In this document: piece by piece, positions 1 through 8,844 of the stretch
Layout: each line of letters starts with the position of its first letter
Numbering within the stretch: position 1 is the stretch's first letter
From: Nocardia transvalensis NBRC 15921
GTDB taxonomy: Bacteria; Actinomycetota; Actinomycetes; Mycobacteriales; Mycobacteriaceae
Assembly: GCF_000308875.1 (NCBI RefSeq)
Contig: NZ_BAGL01000007.1
Span: 1 to 64,000, forward strand
Direction: 5' to 3'
Length of the DNA: 64,000 bases
Program-made: the position numbers and the translations under genes
Notes under the pieces: generated by a model
Databases searched by the model: none
The model's input: the letters and a program-made list of their open reading frames with translations, nothing else
What the model was told of the DNA's origin: nothing

Positions 1-25
1 GACCGCGGGCATAAGGGGGCGACCG

Positions 26-538
26 ATGACTGAGAGTCGCGCACAGAGCGCCCGCTCCTATCGCCGGGTCGCGGCGGCCGTGGACGCGGTCTGCGCGGTG
101 GCCGCCGATTTCGACGCCACCACCCTCGACGAGGTCGTCCTGGCCATCTCGGCCGAGCGTCGCCGACCGATCGAGATCGCCAGTGCCCAACTGGGTCCCG
201 GTGTCTGCGGCCAGCGCCGCAGCTATCCGGACAAGGACGTGATCGTGCTCGCCGAGGCGCTACCCAGTCGCGAGCACACCCTCGCGCACGAACTGGGGCA
301 CATCGTCTTCGACCACCCCGGCGAGCCCGCGCCCGAGGTCACGCTCGAGGCCAGCGACGACCTGATCGCGTACATGCTCAGCCAGCGCGCGCATCAGCAG
401 ATCGTCGACGACGGCGAGGACGAGCAATGCGAGTGGGAGGCAGAGACCTTCGCCAGCATGCTCATGACCCGTCTGCGCGTATTCCACAACCGGGGCACGG
501 GTGTCTCGGTCCTTCGATTCGACGAGGCGTTGGGATGA
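26..538 (+). CDS. ImmA/IrrE-family metallopeptidase
   Basis: 170 aa. Residues 88-92 read HELGH, the HExxH zinc motif of the ImmA/IrrE (COG2856) family, and a downstream acidic patch (EWEAE, about residues 136-140) can supply the third ligand. Family members cleave partner XRE-type repressors, for example ICEBs1 ImmR or the Deinococcus DdrO repressor. A purine-rich stretch (aaggggg) lies just upstream of the ATG. The next gene begins 13 bp after the stop, so the two are probably cotranscribed. The EspR-like HTH protein facing this pair from 1823-2239 is a conceivable substrate; that is inference from position only. Confidence 0.85.
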   Translation: MTESRAQSARSYRRVAAAVDAVCAVAADFDATTLDEVVLAISAERRRPIEIASAQLGPGVCGQRRSYPDKDVIVLAEALPSREHTLAHELGHIVFDHPGEPAPEVTLEASDDLIAYMLSQRAHQQIVDDGEDEQCEWEAETFASMLMTRLRVFHNRGTGVSVLRFDEALG

Positions 539-551
539 CGGAGGTCGTGGC

Positions 552-1577
552 ATGACGTTCTGGCTGACCGCCCTGCTGGTCTGGATGGCCGCCGGCGCAC
601 GCGTCGGGCGCGTCCTGGTGAAGCCCGCCACGACGGCGCGCGTCGCGATCGTGGTCGCCGTGGCCTCGGTGGCCGCGGCCGGCACGGTGATGATCCCCGA
701 GGTCAGCGTGGCCCTGGACCACCTGGCGCCCAACGGTATTCGGGGCGACATGCTGGCCGACCGGATCCAGGTGGCGGCCTGGCTGCTGTTCGCCGTGGCG
801 ACCTCGGTGGTGGCCTCGGCCGCCTGGCCGATCGTGTCGCGGCGCAACCTGCGCCAGATCGCGGCCTTCATCTACGCCGGCGGACTGATCGCGATCGCGA
901 TCACCCTGGCCTGGTCGACCATGTTCGGCTGGGTGGTCACGCTCGTGGGCTGCGCCTTCATCGCGCTCACCGGGCTGCGCAACCTGGACTGGACGTCGCT
1001 GGGCCGCGGGATCGCGCTCTACACCTCCGGCACCATCGTGGTGGGAGTCCTGGCGGTGCTGTCGATCCGGCGCCTCGCCGTCGACTACCCGCCCGCCCGG
1101 CCCGGCGAGCCCGGCTGGTTCTGGCCCGCGTGGCAGGTCGCGAGCCTGCTGATCGCGTTCGGCGCGGTCTGGATCGTGATCGAGCTGTGGTGGCGAGCCC
1201 GCCTGCTGCTGCGGCAGATTCGGCCGCTGCACCGCACCATGGTCGGCCGGTTCCCGGAGGTCGTGGCCAAGGATCAGTCCGGATCCACCACGCAGCTGAA
1301 GGCCTCCGACCAGGTCGCCCAGATCATGGACGCGCTGTATCTGCAGTCGGGCGGGGGAGTGGAACTCGTGGCCGCGGGCCGACCGGCGGAGTCGATCACC
1401 GAACGGGCCGACCGCGTGGCGCGGTGGGCGCATCATCCCCTCGGGGATGTGGTGATCGATGCGCGCTGGATCATCCCGCCCGCCGGTATGAGTCCGCGCG
1501 GCTGGGTGCAGGCGATCGCCAAGGCCTTCGACACGATCCCGTCGGAACCGAAGAACGCCCCGGCTCGACGGGGCTGA
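552..1577 (+). CDS. MAB_1171c-like multi-pass membrane protein
   Basis: 341 aa from the ATG at 552, chosen because an ACGGAGG-type ribosome site precedes it and it avoids overlapping the peptidase. The N-terminal two thirds hold about seven hydrophobic helices (first at roughly residues 1-20, last near 195-215). The C-terminal about 120 residues are soluble, charged and probably cytoplasmic. The arrangement matches the MAB_1171c family of putative transporters, often found beside ImmA/IrrE peptidases in mycobacteria and Nocardia. Substrate is unknown. The family assignment is by recognition, not by any diagnostic active-site motif. Confidence 0.7.
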   Translation: MTFWLTALLVWMAAGARVGRVLVKPATTARVAIVVAVASVAAAGTVMIPEVSVALDHLAPNGIRGDMLADRIQVAAWLLFAVATSVVASAAWPIVSRRNLRQIAAFIYAGGLIAIAITLAWSTMFGWVVTLVGCAFIALTGLRNLDWTSLGRGIALYTSGTIVVGVLAVLSIRRLAVDYPPARPGEPGWFWPAWQVASLLIAFGAVWIVIELWWRARLLLRQIRPLHRTMVGRFPEVVAKDQSGSTTQLKASDQVAQIMDALYLQSGGGVELVAAGRPAESITERADRVARWAHHPLGDVVIDARWIIPPAGMSPRGWVQAIAKAFDTIPSEPKNAPARRG

Positions 1578-1728
1578 ATCACGCTGGGCTCGTCCGTGAT
1601 CGGGCGAGCCGAATCACAGACGCCCGGTGTTCGCCCAACCGACCGGTCTGGCGGTGTGGATCACACGACGGGTGATGTGCCGCGCACGACTCGTCGCGCG
1701 GCGGCAGCACGAAGCGACGTGCGGGCAC

Positions 1729-1765
1729 GACTGTGACCGAAGCGTCGAGCGCTTCGGTCACAGTC
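1729..1765. terminator. Bidirectional hairpin, first of two
   Basis: A perfect 16-bp inverted repeat (arms 1729-1744 and 1750-1765) with a 5-nt loop lies between the converging MAB_1171c-like and espR-like genes. A T-poor tail follows on the + strand. Confidence 0.75.
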
Positions 1766-1773
1766 GCAAAACA

Positions 1774-1807
1774 AACACAGTGCGGTTCCGAGTCGCCGCA
1801 CTGTGTT
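1774..1807. terminator. Hairpin terminator serving the espR-like gene
   Basis: A perfect 12-bp stem (1774-1785 with 1796-1807) begins 16 bp past the espR-like stop. Read on the minus strand it is followed by a T-rich run (TTGTTTTG), as in an intrinsic terminator. Confidence 0.75.
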
Positions 1808-1822
1808 GTCTTGTGAGACTTG

Positions 1823-2239
1823 CTATTCCGTCCCGTCCGGTGGGATCTCGGGCAACCCTTCACTCGCCCGCAGTTTCTCGGCCATCGAGGTCAGGAGGTT
1901 CTGCGACTCTTCGGAGAGATCGAACGCCCTACTCGACAAACGACGCAGTCCATAGCCCTGCAGCTGGGACAGCAGCTCGAGATCATGATCGATCTTGGCC
2001 GCGTAGATGTCGTTGAAGAAGTAGTCGGGTTTGACCTTGAAGAACTTCGCCAATGCGGCCACCGTCTCATCGGACGGGTTGGTCCGCTGTCCCGACCGCA
2101 ACTGCGAGAGATACGGTTTCGAGATCGGATGGCCAGAGGCCGTCAGCGCAGCCGCCACCTCGGCGTTGGTGTGCGGCTTACGCCCCGGGGGATGCACGGT
2201 TTCGAACAGCTTGTTCAGCCGCGCCGCGAAATCAGCCAT
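1823..2239 (-). CDS. espR: EspR-like nucleoid/transcription regulator
   Basis: 138 aa. The N-terminal half is an XRE-type helix-turn-helix, and the segment KPYLSQLRSGQRTNPS (about residues 43-58) is nearly the EspR recognition-helix region. A linker and a C-terminal helical dimerisation half follow, as in M. tuberculosis EspR (Rv3849, 132 aa). EspR is a nucleoid-associated protein acting on ESX-1-linked genes and is itself PhoP-regulated in mycobacteria; a phoPR pair lies at 34.9 kb here. Start is the ATG at 2239, with only a weak ribosome site. The neighbours differ from M. tuberculosis, so this may be a paralogue rather than the strict orthologue. Confidence 0.75.
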   Translation of the reverse strand: MADFAARLNKLFETVHPPGRKPHTNAEVAAALTASGHPISKPYLSQLRSGQRTNPSDETVAALAKFFKVKPDYFFNDIYAAKIDHDLELLSQLQGYGLRRLSSRAFDLSEESQNLLTSMAEKLRASEGLPEIPPDGTE

Positions 2240-2599
2240 TGTGAGCCGCCCAATTCCCTTCGCTGTACTAACAGTCGTTATCTCGGATACGTATCATTGA
2301 TATTAGCGGCTGAGTAACTGAAAACCTACGCCTGATTCGCGATTTCCTTGAAGCTTCCAGGCACCCGGTTCGGGAACCGGGTGCGGCCGGTGCGTTTGCG
2401 GGCCACCGCAACGGTTGTTGGTAACCGCTGGTGGAGGCCGGTTCTGGCCCGTCGCAAGGGTCTTGCGTACCGGCCCTTCGGTAGCTTCAAGATAGCTGAC
2501 ATCTCATCGTTCCGTCTGTACCGTCTTTTGTGTGGCGTACGCCACGTTTGACGCTATAGGGGATGAAGATTCAACCGAGGTGCCCAAATGGCCGGGATG
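2240..2599. other. Gene-free, hairpin-rich stretch
   Basis: No convincing ORF. It contains a perfect 24-bp palindrome (2361-2384), a small hairpin (2453-2467), a 9-bp inverted repeat that brackets both (2347-2355 with 2483-2491), and a CRP-like palindrome at 2531-2546. It may be a long espR leader/promoter or a structured element. Confidence 0.5.
2531..2546. promoter_or_regulatory. CRP/GlxR-like palindromic site
   Basis: The sequence TGTGGCGTACGCCACG contains a perfect 14-bp palindrome (2532-2545). It resembles the actinobacterial cAMP-receptor consensus TGTGA-N6-TCACA, and it shares its core plus the following GTTTGA with a second site at 14390-14405. Confidence 0.4.
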
Positions 2600-3817
<1,218 letters not shown>

Positions 3818-3862
3818 TTATCCGCTCCTTCACTAGTTGTACCGCCTATGCTTCAATGTCGG

Positions 3863-3876
3863 TAGAACCTGTTTCA
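3863..3876 (+). promoter_or_regulatory. KstR-like operator, cyp125 side
   Basis: TAGAACCTGTTTCA matches TnnAACnnGTTnnA exactly and lies 22 bp before the cyp125 start. A possible TTCAAT (3852-3857) and CAGTTA (3875-3880), 17 bp apart, would place it over the promoter. Confidence 0.85.
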
Positions 3877-3897
3877 GTTAGTCGAAGGAGACAGCTG

Positions 3898-5157
3898 GTG
3901 GTAGACACGCGCCCCGCTCCCAACCTGCCCGACGGATTCGATGTCACCGACCCGGCGATATGGGAAGAGCGGGTGCCGGTCGAAGAGCTGGCGGAACTGC
4001 GCCGGAGTGCCCCGATCTGGTGGAATCCGAAGTCGCCCGAGGTCGGCGGCTTCCAGGACGAGGGCTTCTGGGTCGTCTCCAAGCATGCCGACGTCAAAGA
4101 GGTGTCGCGCCGCAGCGACGTGTTCTCCAACTTCGAGAACACCGCCATCCCGCGGTTCAACGACGACATCAAGCGCGAGCAGATCGACCTGCAGCGTTTC
4201 GTCCTGCTGAACCAGGACGCGCCGCAGCACACCCGGATGCGCAAGCTGATCTCCAAGGGCTTCACCCCGCGCGCGGTCAACGGCCTGCGCGAGGAGCTGT
4301 CCTCGCGTGCCCGCGGCATCGTCGAGGCCGCGGCGGCGTCCGGATCGGGCGACTTCGTCACCCAGGTGGCCTGCGAACTGCCCCTGCAGGCGATCGCCGA
4401 GCTGATCGGCGTGCCGCAGGAGGACCGCATGAAGCTGTTCCAGTGGTCCAACGACATGACCGGCTACGACGATCCCGAGTCGACCGCCGATCCGCTCGCC
4501 GCGTCGACCGAGATCCTCGGCTACGCCTGGCAGATGGCCGAGGCCCGCAAGGGTTGTCCGGCAAGCGATATCGTCACCGAGCTGGTCAACGCCGATATCG
4601 ACGGCGAGGCGCTGACCTCGGAGGAGTTCGGGTTCTTCGTCATCCTGCTGGCGGTCGCCGGTAACGAGACCACCCGCAACGCCATCAGCCACGGCATGGT
4701 CGCCTTCCTCGAGAACCCCGACCAGTGGGAGCTGTTCAAGGCCGAGCGGCCCAAGACGGCGGCGGAGGAGATCATCCGCTGGGCCACCCCCGTGACCTCG
4801 TTCCAGCGCACCGCGCTCGAGGACACCGAACTGGCCGGCGTGCAGATCAAGCAGGGTGAGCGCGTGGTGATGGTGTACCGCTCGGCCAACTTCGACGAAG
4901 AGGTCTTCGAGGACCCGTACACCTTCAACATCCTGCGGGATCCCAACCCGCACCTGGCCTTCGGCGGCACCGGCGCGCACTTCTGCATCGGCGCCAACCT
5001 GGCCCGGCTGGAGATCGACCTGATCTTCAACGCCATCGCCGACCACCTGCCCGACATCTCCAAGCTGGGTGACCCGCGCCGGCTGCGGTCGGGCTGGCTG
5101 AACGGCATCAAGGAGTTCCCGGTGGACTACAAGGGTGGGTGCCCGGTGGTGCACTGA
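3898..5157 (+). CDS. cyp125: Steroid C26-monooxygenase, cytochrome P450 CYP125
   Basis: 419 aa. CYP125 hydroxylates and further oxidises the C26 methyl of cholesterol/cholestenone, starting side-chain breakdown; it needs ferredoxin and reductase. Seen: I-helix AGNETTRN, K-helix EEIIR, and the haem loop FGGTGAHFCIG with C363 as the thiolate ligand. The distance from that Cys to the C-terminus equals that in M. tuberculosis CYP125A1. The GTG at 3898 was chosen because AAGGAGACA precedes it and the protein then starts like CYP125. An upstream in-frame ATG at 3754 would run through the KstR boxes and fadA5 start. The gene ends in a repeat-derived terminator. Confidence 0.95.
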   Translation: MVDTRPAPNLPDGFDVTDPAIWEERVPVEELAELRRSAPIWWNPKSPEVGGFQDEGFWVVSKHADVKEVSRRSDVFSNFENTAIPRFNDDIKREQIDLQRFVLLNQDAPQHTRMRKLISKGFTPRAVNGLREELSSRARGIVEAAAASGSGDFVTQVACELPLQAIAELIGVPQEDRMKLFQWSNDMTGYDDPESTADPLAASTEILGYAWQMAEARKGCPASDIVTELVNADIDGEALTSEEFGFFVILLAVAGNETTRNAISHGMVAFLENPDQWELFKAERPKTAAEEIIRWATPVTSFQRTALEDTELAGVQIKQGERVVMVYRSANFDEEVFEDPYTFNILRDPNPHLAFGGTGAHFCIGANLARLEIDLIFNAIADHLPDISKLGDPRRLRSGWLNGIKEFPVDYKGGCPVVH

Positions 5158-5200
5158 CCCTCGTTGTTTCCGGCCAAAAGCGTGCCGGAAACAACGAGGG
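5158..5200. terminator. Terminator hairpin built on dispersed repeat copy 1
   Basis: A perfect 17-bp stem (5158-5174 with 5184-5200) encloses the 9-nt loop CAAAAGCGT. The inner 23 bp (5168-5190) are a copy of the dispersed palindrome. It begins at the base after the cyp125 stop, between convergent genes. Confidence 0.85.
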
Positions 5201-5214
5201 AGGGGAGGACGTGA

Positions 5215-5245
5215 AAGGGCGGGTACCGCATCGGTACCCGCCCTT
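5215..5245. terminator. Bidirectional hairpin downstream of cyp125
   Basis: A perfect 14-bp stem (5215-5228 with 5232-5245) with a 3-nt loop lies 18 bp past the stop of the minus-strand NTF2-fold gene. On that strand it is followed by TTTCACG. Confidence 0.75.
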
Positions 5246-5263
5246 CGGCTTTCGCGTGGCCGG

Positions 5264-5683
5264 TCAGGCCGGGCGCATGGTCTTCATGGCACGGTCGGTC
5301 TCCCAGAAGGCTCGCAGGGCCAGGATCTTCCCGGCGCTGTCGACCCGGTAGGTGAACACGCCCTCCGCGTCGATGATCTGACCGCCGATGTGGGTGCGGA
5401 TCAGGCCGGTGAAGGCGACCTCGTTACCGCAGGCGAAGGAGTCGTCGAAGACGAACTCGATCGATTCGGTGGAAGCGATCGCCTTGTCCCAGAAGGCCCC
5501 GATGGCCTCGCGGCCGCGGTGCCCGACCCCCTCGGGATCGAAGACCGAGGGCCCGATCGGATCCTCGACGATCCCGTCGGCGGCGAACAGCTCCAGCCAG
5601 GCCGCCTTGTCGCGGGCCCGCACCGCCGCCTGCGAGGCCTTACCGGCCGCGCGGGCGGGGTGATCGGTCGTCGTGGTGCTCAT
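5264..5683 (-). CDS. NTF2/SnoaL-fold ketosteroid-isomerase-like protein
   Basis: 139 aa, one alpha+beta barrel of the NTF2-like (SnoaL/ketosteroid isomerase) superfamily. Recognisable parts are the N-terminal helix with WLELFAADGIVEDPIG (about 30-45), a central FVFDDSFACG strand and a C-terminal ALRAFWETDRAM. The ATG at 5683 overlaps the upstream oxidoreductase stop (ATGA), so translation is coupled. It is the last gene of the 9840-5264 operon beside ltp3/ltp4, which suggests binding or isomerisation of a steroid-CoA intermediate. The true reaction is unknown, and the catalytic Asp pair of classical ketosteroid isomerase was not verified. Confidence 0.75.
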   Translation of the reverse strand: MSTTTTDHPARAAGKASQAAVRARDKAAWLELFAADGIVEDPIGPSVFDPEGVGHRGREAIGAFWDKAIASTESIEFVFDDSFACGNEVAFTGLIRTHIGGQIIDAEGVFTYRVDSAGKILALRAFWETDRAMKTMRPA

Positions 5684-6564
5684 GCGGGTACCCCGATCGG
5701 ATCGGCGATGTACTGGTCGGCGAAGCGGCGCAGCGACTCCTGCTTGGCGGCGAGGTCGGCATCGAAGCCGAGGCCGTCGAAAACCCACGGCACCACGATG
5801 CTGTCGGTGACTCCCGCCGCCGCCAACTCGGAGTAGCCGGAGCGCCCGAAACGGTCGATACATACGACCTGGATTTCGAATGGCACGTCGCTCCGGTCGT
5901 ATTCGGCGCGCAGCTCGGTGAGTTTGCCGATGGTTTTGCAGATGTCTTCGTATTTCATCATCGCCGAAGTCCAGCCGTCGCCGACTCGCGCGGCTCGACG
6001 CAACGCGGGCTCCGTATGGCCGCCGATGTAGAACGGTACCGGGCGCGCCGGTGCCGGACTCATCTGTAACGGCTCGAAATCGAAGAATTCACCGTGAAAT
6101 TCGACCATCCCGCCCTCGAGTACACGTTTGATGATCTCGATCATCTCGTCCACCCGGGCGCCGCGACGCGCATACGGAACGCCGCACCATTCGAATTCTT
6201 CCGGGGCCCAGCCGATACCGACACCGAATCCGAATCGATCTCCGGTGAGCGCCGCGACCGATCCGACCTGTCGCGCGAGCAGCAGCGGCTGGCGGGAACC
6301 GAGCTTCAGCACGTTGGTGTAGAAGCGAATGTCGCTGGTCACGGCCCCCATCGCGGCGGCGGCGACGAGCGGGTCGACCCACGGGGTGTCCGGGGTCCAG
6401 AAGCGATTGCCGTCCGGTGTGTAGGGGTATTTCGCCGCCTGATCCTGCATATAGAACAGCGAATCCGGCAGCGCGATCGACGCGAATCCGCATTCTTCGG
6501 CGGTTTTCGCCAGCTCGGGCAATTGCTCGAGCGGGCTCATCGCGACCCCGAGTGAGAATTTCAT
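5680..6564 (-). CDS. LLM-class F420-dependent oxidoreductase (steroid cluster)
   Basis: 294 aa luciferase-like TIM barrel of the F420-dependent LLM group. Typical signatures are the N-terminal FSLGVAMSP strand, RFGFGVGIGWAPEE (about 113-126) and PVPFYIGGHTEPALRRAARVGDGW. The start at 6564 and the stop at 5680 both form ATGA overlaps with flanking genes, so this is a strictly coupled operon member. A second family member lies at 9939-10976. Deazaflavin redox chemistry on a steroid or acyl-CoA intermediate is likely from family and context. The substrate is not known. Confidence 0.85.
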   Translation of the reverse strand: MKFSLGVAMSPLEQLPELAKTAEECGFASIALPDSLFYMQDQAAKYPYTPDGNRFWTPDTPWVDPLVAAAAMGAVTSDIRFYTNVLKLGSRQPLLLARQVGSVAALTGDRFGFGVGIGWAPEEFEWCGVPYARRGARVDEMIEIIKRVLEGGMVEFHGEFFDFEPLQMSPAPARPVPFYIGGHTEPALRRAARVGDGWTSAMMKYEDICKTIGKLTELRAEYDRSDVPFEIQVVCIDRFGRSGYSELAAAGVTDSIVVPWVFDGLGFDADLAAKQESLRRFADQYIADPIGVPA

Positions 6565-7727
6565 GGACGCTCGCTCCCGACCACCCACATCGAGAAGTAC
6601 TGCGAGCCGCCGCCGTACGCGTGCCCGAACGCCTTGCGCGCGTTCTCGACCTGGTAGTCCCCGGCGCGGCCCATGACCTGCTTGGCGGCCTCCGCGAAGC
6701 GGATCAGGCCCGAGGCGCCGATCGGGTTGGAGCTGAGCACCCCGCCCGACGGGTTGACCGGCAGTTTTCCGCCGATCTCGGTCTCCCGGGCGTCGGTGAG
6801 CTTCCAGCCCTCACCCTCGGGCACGAAGCCGAGGTTCTCCAGCCACATCGGCTCGAACCAGGAGAACGGCACGTAGATCTCGGCCGCGTCGATCTCCTCC
6901 AGCGGATTGGTGATACCGGCCTGCCGCCACAGCGCGGCGGCGGCGTCGCGCCCGGCCTGCGGGCTGACCTGATCGCGGCCGGTGTAGGCGAGCGGTTCGG
7001 TGCGCATGGCCGTGCCGTGCACCCACGCGACCTTCTTGCCCGACTCCTCGACCTTGCGGGCCGACGACTCGTCGCCGAGCACGACCGCGCAGGCCCCGTC
7101 GGAGGACGGGCAGGTCTCGTCGAACCGGATCGGATCCCACAGCATCTGCGAGGCCAGCACCGATTCCATGGTGATATCGCCCTGCTGCAGGTGGGCCAGC
7201 GGATTCTTCGCGCCGTTGCGGCGATCCTTCACCGCGACCATGGCGCCGATGTGCAGCGGGGCATTGGCGCGGCGGATGTAAGCGCGCACGTGCGGGGCGA
7301 AGTAGCCGCCCGCGCCCGCGCCCACCGGCTTGGTGAACGGAACCGGATTCGACAGCGCCCACATGGCGTTCGACTCCGATTGCTTCTCCCACGCCACGGC
7401 CAGCACCTTGCCGTGCACGCCGGCCTGGACGTGATTGGCCGCCACGACGCCGGTGGAACCGCCGACCGAACCGGCGGTATGCACGCGGAGCAGCGGTTTC
7501 CCGGTGGCGCCCAGGGCATCCGCCATGAACAGCTCGGGCATCATCGAACCCTCGAACAGGTCCGGCGCCTTGCCGACGACGACGGCGTCGATGTCGGCCA
7601 TGGTGAGGTCGGCGTCGGCGAGGGCGCGATCGATCGCCTCCCGGCACAGACCGGCCATGGAGACGTCCGACCGTTTCGTCACGTGATGGGTTTGTCCGGT
7701 GCCGAGCACCGCGGCGAGGTTGGTCAT
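6561..7727 (-). CDS. ltp3: Thiolase-like lipid-transfer protein/aldolase Ltp3
   Basis: 388 aa, SCP2-thiolase superfamily, closely resembling M. tuberculosis Ltp3 (Rv3523, 394 aa). Marker segments: MAWEKQSESNAMW-like text near residues 115-125, TCPSSDGACAVVLGD near 205-220, and GHAYGGGSQYFSMW at the end. Relatives such as Ltp2 act as retro-aldolases removing propionyl-CoA from steroid side chains with a DUF35 partner; an equivalent role here is inference. Translation is coupled to both neighbours by ATGA overlaps. It lies in the KstR-marked operon 9840-5264. Confidence 0.9.
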   Translation of the reverse strand: MTNLAAVLGTGQTHHVTKRSDVSMAGLCREAIDRALADADLTMADIDAVVVGKAPDLFEGSMMPELFMADALGATGKPLLRVHTAGSVGGSTGVVAANHVQAGVHGKVLAVAWEKQSESNAMWALSNPVPFTKPVGAGAGGYFAPHVRAYIRRANAPLHIGAMVAVKDRRNGAKNPLAHLQQGDITMESVLASQMLWDPIRFDETCPSSDGACAVVLGDESSARKVEESGKKVAWVHGTAMRTEPLAYTGRDQVSPQAGRDAAAALWRQAGITNPLEEIDAAEIYVPFSWFEPMWLENLGFVPEGEGWKLTDARETEIGGKLPVNPSGGVLSSNPIGASGLIRFAEAAKQVMGRAGDYQVENARKAFGHAYGGGSQYFSMWVVGSERP

Positions 7728-8755
7728 CGTGCCTCCAGCTTGGCAACCAAGTTCTGTTGCAGCGCAGGGCCGCTCGCGGCGTGGGCGAGGGCGCGTCCGG
7801 CGTTGCCGTTCATGATTTCGGTCGCGGCGAAGCCGATGCGCTCCAGGCCGGCCGCGAACATCGGGTTGCCCGCGAGGGCGCCGCCCGAGGGGTTGATGCG
7901 AGTGCTGTCGCCGAGGCCCAGCGCCTGCTTCAGGATCAGCTGCTCGTGGCTGAACTGCGCGTGCAGTTCGGCCAGGTCGAATCCGCCTGTGTCCCCGTTG
8001 GTTACGGCCTTGGCCGCCGCGGCGGCCGACGGGGAGGTGGTCAGGTCGCGGGCGCCCAGGATCGGGGTGTCCACGCGGTGGACGATATCGGTCAGCCAGG
8101 CCGGCCGCTCGCACAGTTCGCGCGCCCGGTCACCCGAGGCCAGCACGATGGCGGCGGCGCCGTCGGTGATCGGGGCGATATCGTGCTCGCGCAGCGGATC
8201 GGCGACATACGGTGCCGCGAGCCGCTTTTCGATCTCCGCGTCGTCGGCGGCCGACACCGCGGCCATATCCCGCTCGGACCAGCGGCCCGTGTCCAGTCCG
8301 GCCCGCGCCTGCAGTCCCGCCATCGAGACGGCGTCCGGCCACAGCGGCGCGACCAGGTACGGGTCGGTCTGCATCGTGAGGACCTGGCGCAGTGTCCCGG
8401 CCGAGGGCTTGCCGAAGCCGTAGACGAGCGCCGTGGTCGCCTGCCCGGAACGCAGTTTCACCCACGCCTCGTACAGGGCCCAGGCGGCGTCCATCTCCAC
8501 GTGCGATTCGTTGATCGGCGGCACCGCGCCGATCGAGTCGATCGCCGAGATGAACGAGAAGGCCCGTCCGGCAAGGTAATCGGAGGATCCCGAGCACCAG
8601 AAGTCGATGTCGGCCACGGTGATGCCGAGCTTCGCGTACAGCTGCCGGAAGCAGGGCGCCAGCATCTCGACACCGTTGGTGGTGCCGTAGGTCTCGGAGA
8701 CGTGCGGTGCGTGGGCGAAGCCGACCACCGCGATGTCGGTCGTGTTGTTACTCAA
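7724..8755 (-). CDS. ltp4: Thiolase-like lipid-transfer protein Ltp4
   Basis: 343 aa thiolase-superfamily protein matching M. tuberculosis Ltp4 (Rv3522). A short N-terminal thiolase half (DIDFWCSGSSDYL about 50-62) and a C-terminal half with RINPSGGALAGNP (about 289-301) are seen. The classical thiolase Cys-His-Cys set is not complete, as in other Ltp proteins. The start is TTG at 8755, with AGAGG about 17 nt upstream; no in-frame ATG is better. It lies 89 bp after the DUF35 gene and overlaps ltp3 by 4 bp. It probably works with Ltp3 and the DUF35 protein as an aldolase/thiolase complex. Confidence 0.87.
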   Translation of the reverse strand: MSNNTTDIAVVGFAHAPHVSETYGTTNGVEMLAPCFRQLYAKLGITVADIDFWCSGSSDYLAGRAFSFISAIDSIGAVPPINESHVEMDAAWALYEAWVKLRSGQATTALVYGFGKPSAGTLRQVLTMQTDPYLVAPLWPDAVSMAGLQARAGLDTGRWSERDMAAVSAADDAEIEKRLAAPYVADPLREHDIAPITDGAAAIVLASGDRARELCERPAWLTDIVHRVDTPILGARDLTTSPSAAAAAKAVTNGDTGGFDLAELHAQFSHEQLILKQALGLGDSTRINPSGGALAGNPMFAAGLERIGFAATEIMNGNAGRALAHAASGPALQQNLVAKLEAR

Positions 8756-8844
8756 GGTTTTTCAGCGCCTCTCAGTGTCATGCGGGACACCCGCACCCGG
8801 TCGGCCCAGCGCATGGGCTTCGCATTGTCATGCCCTGTGCCTCC

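Noticed and set aside
462..1436. 324-aa minus-strand ORF
   Set aside because: Shadow of the peptidase and membrane-protein genes; no ribosome site or recognisable fold.
6417..8423. 668-aa + strand ORF
   Set aside because: Opposes ltp3/ltp4/LLM genes that have clear family motifs; its sequence is Arg/Gly/His-rich without motifs, a GC-driven shadow.
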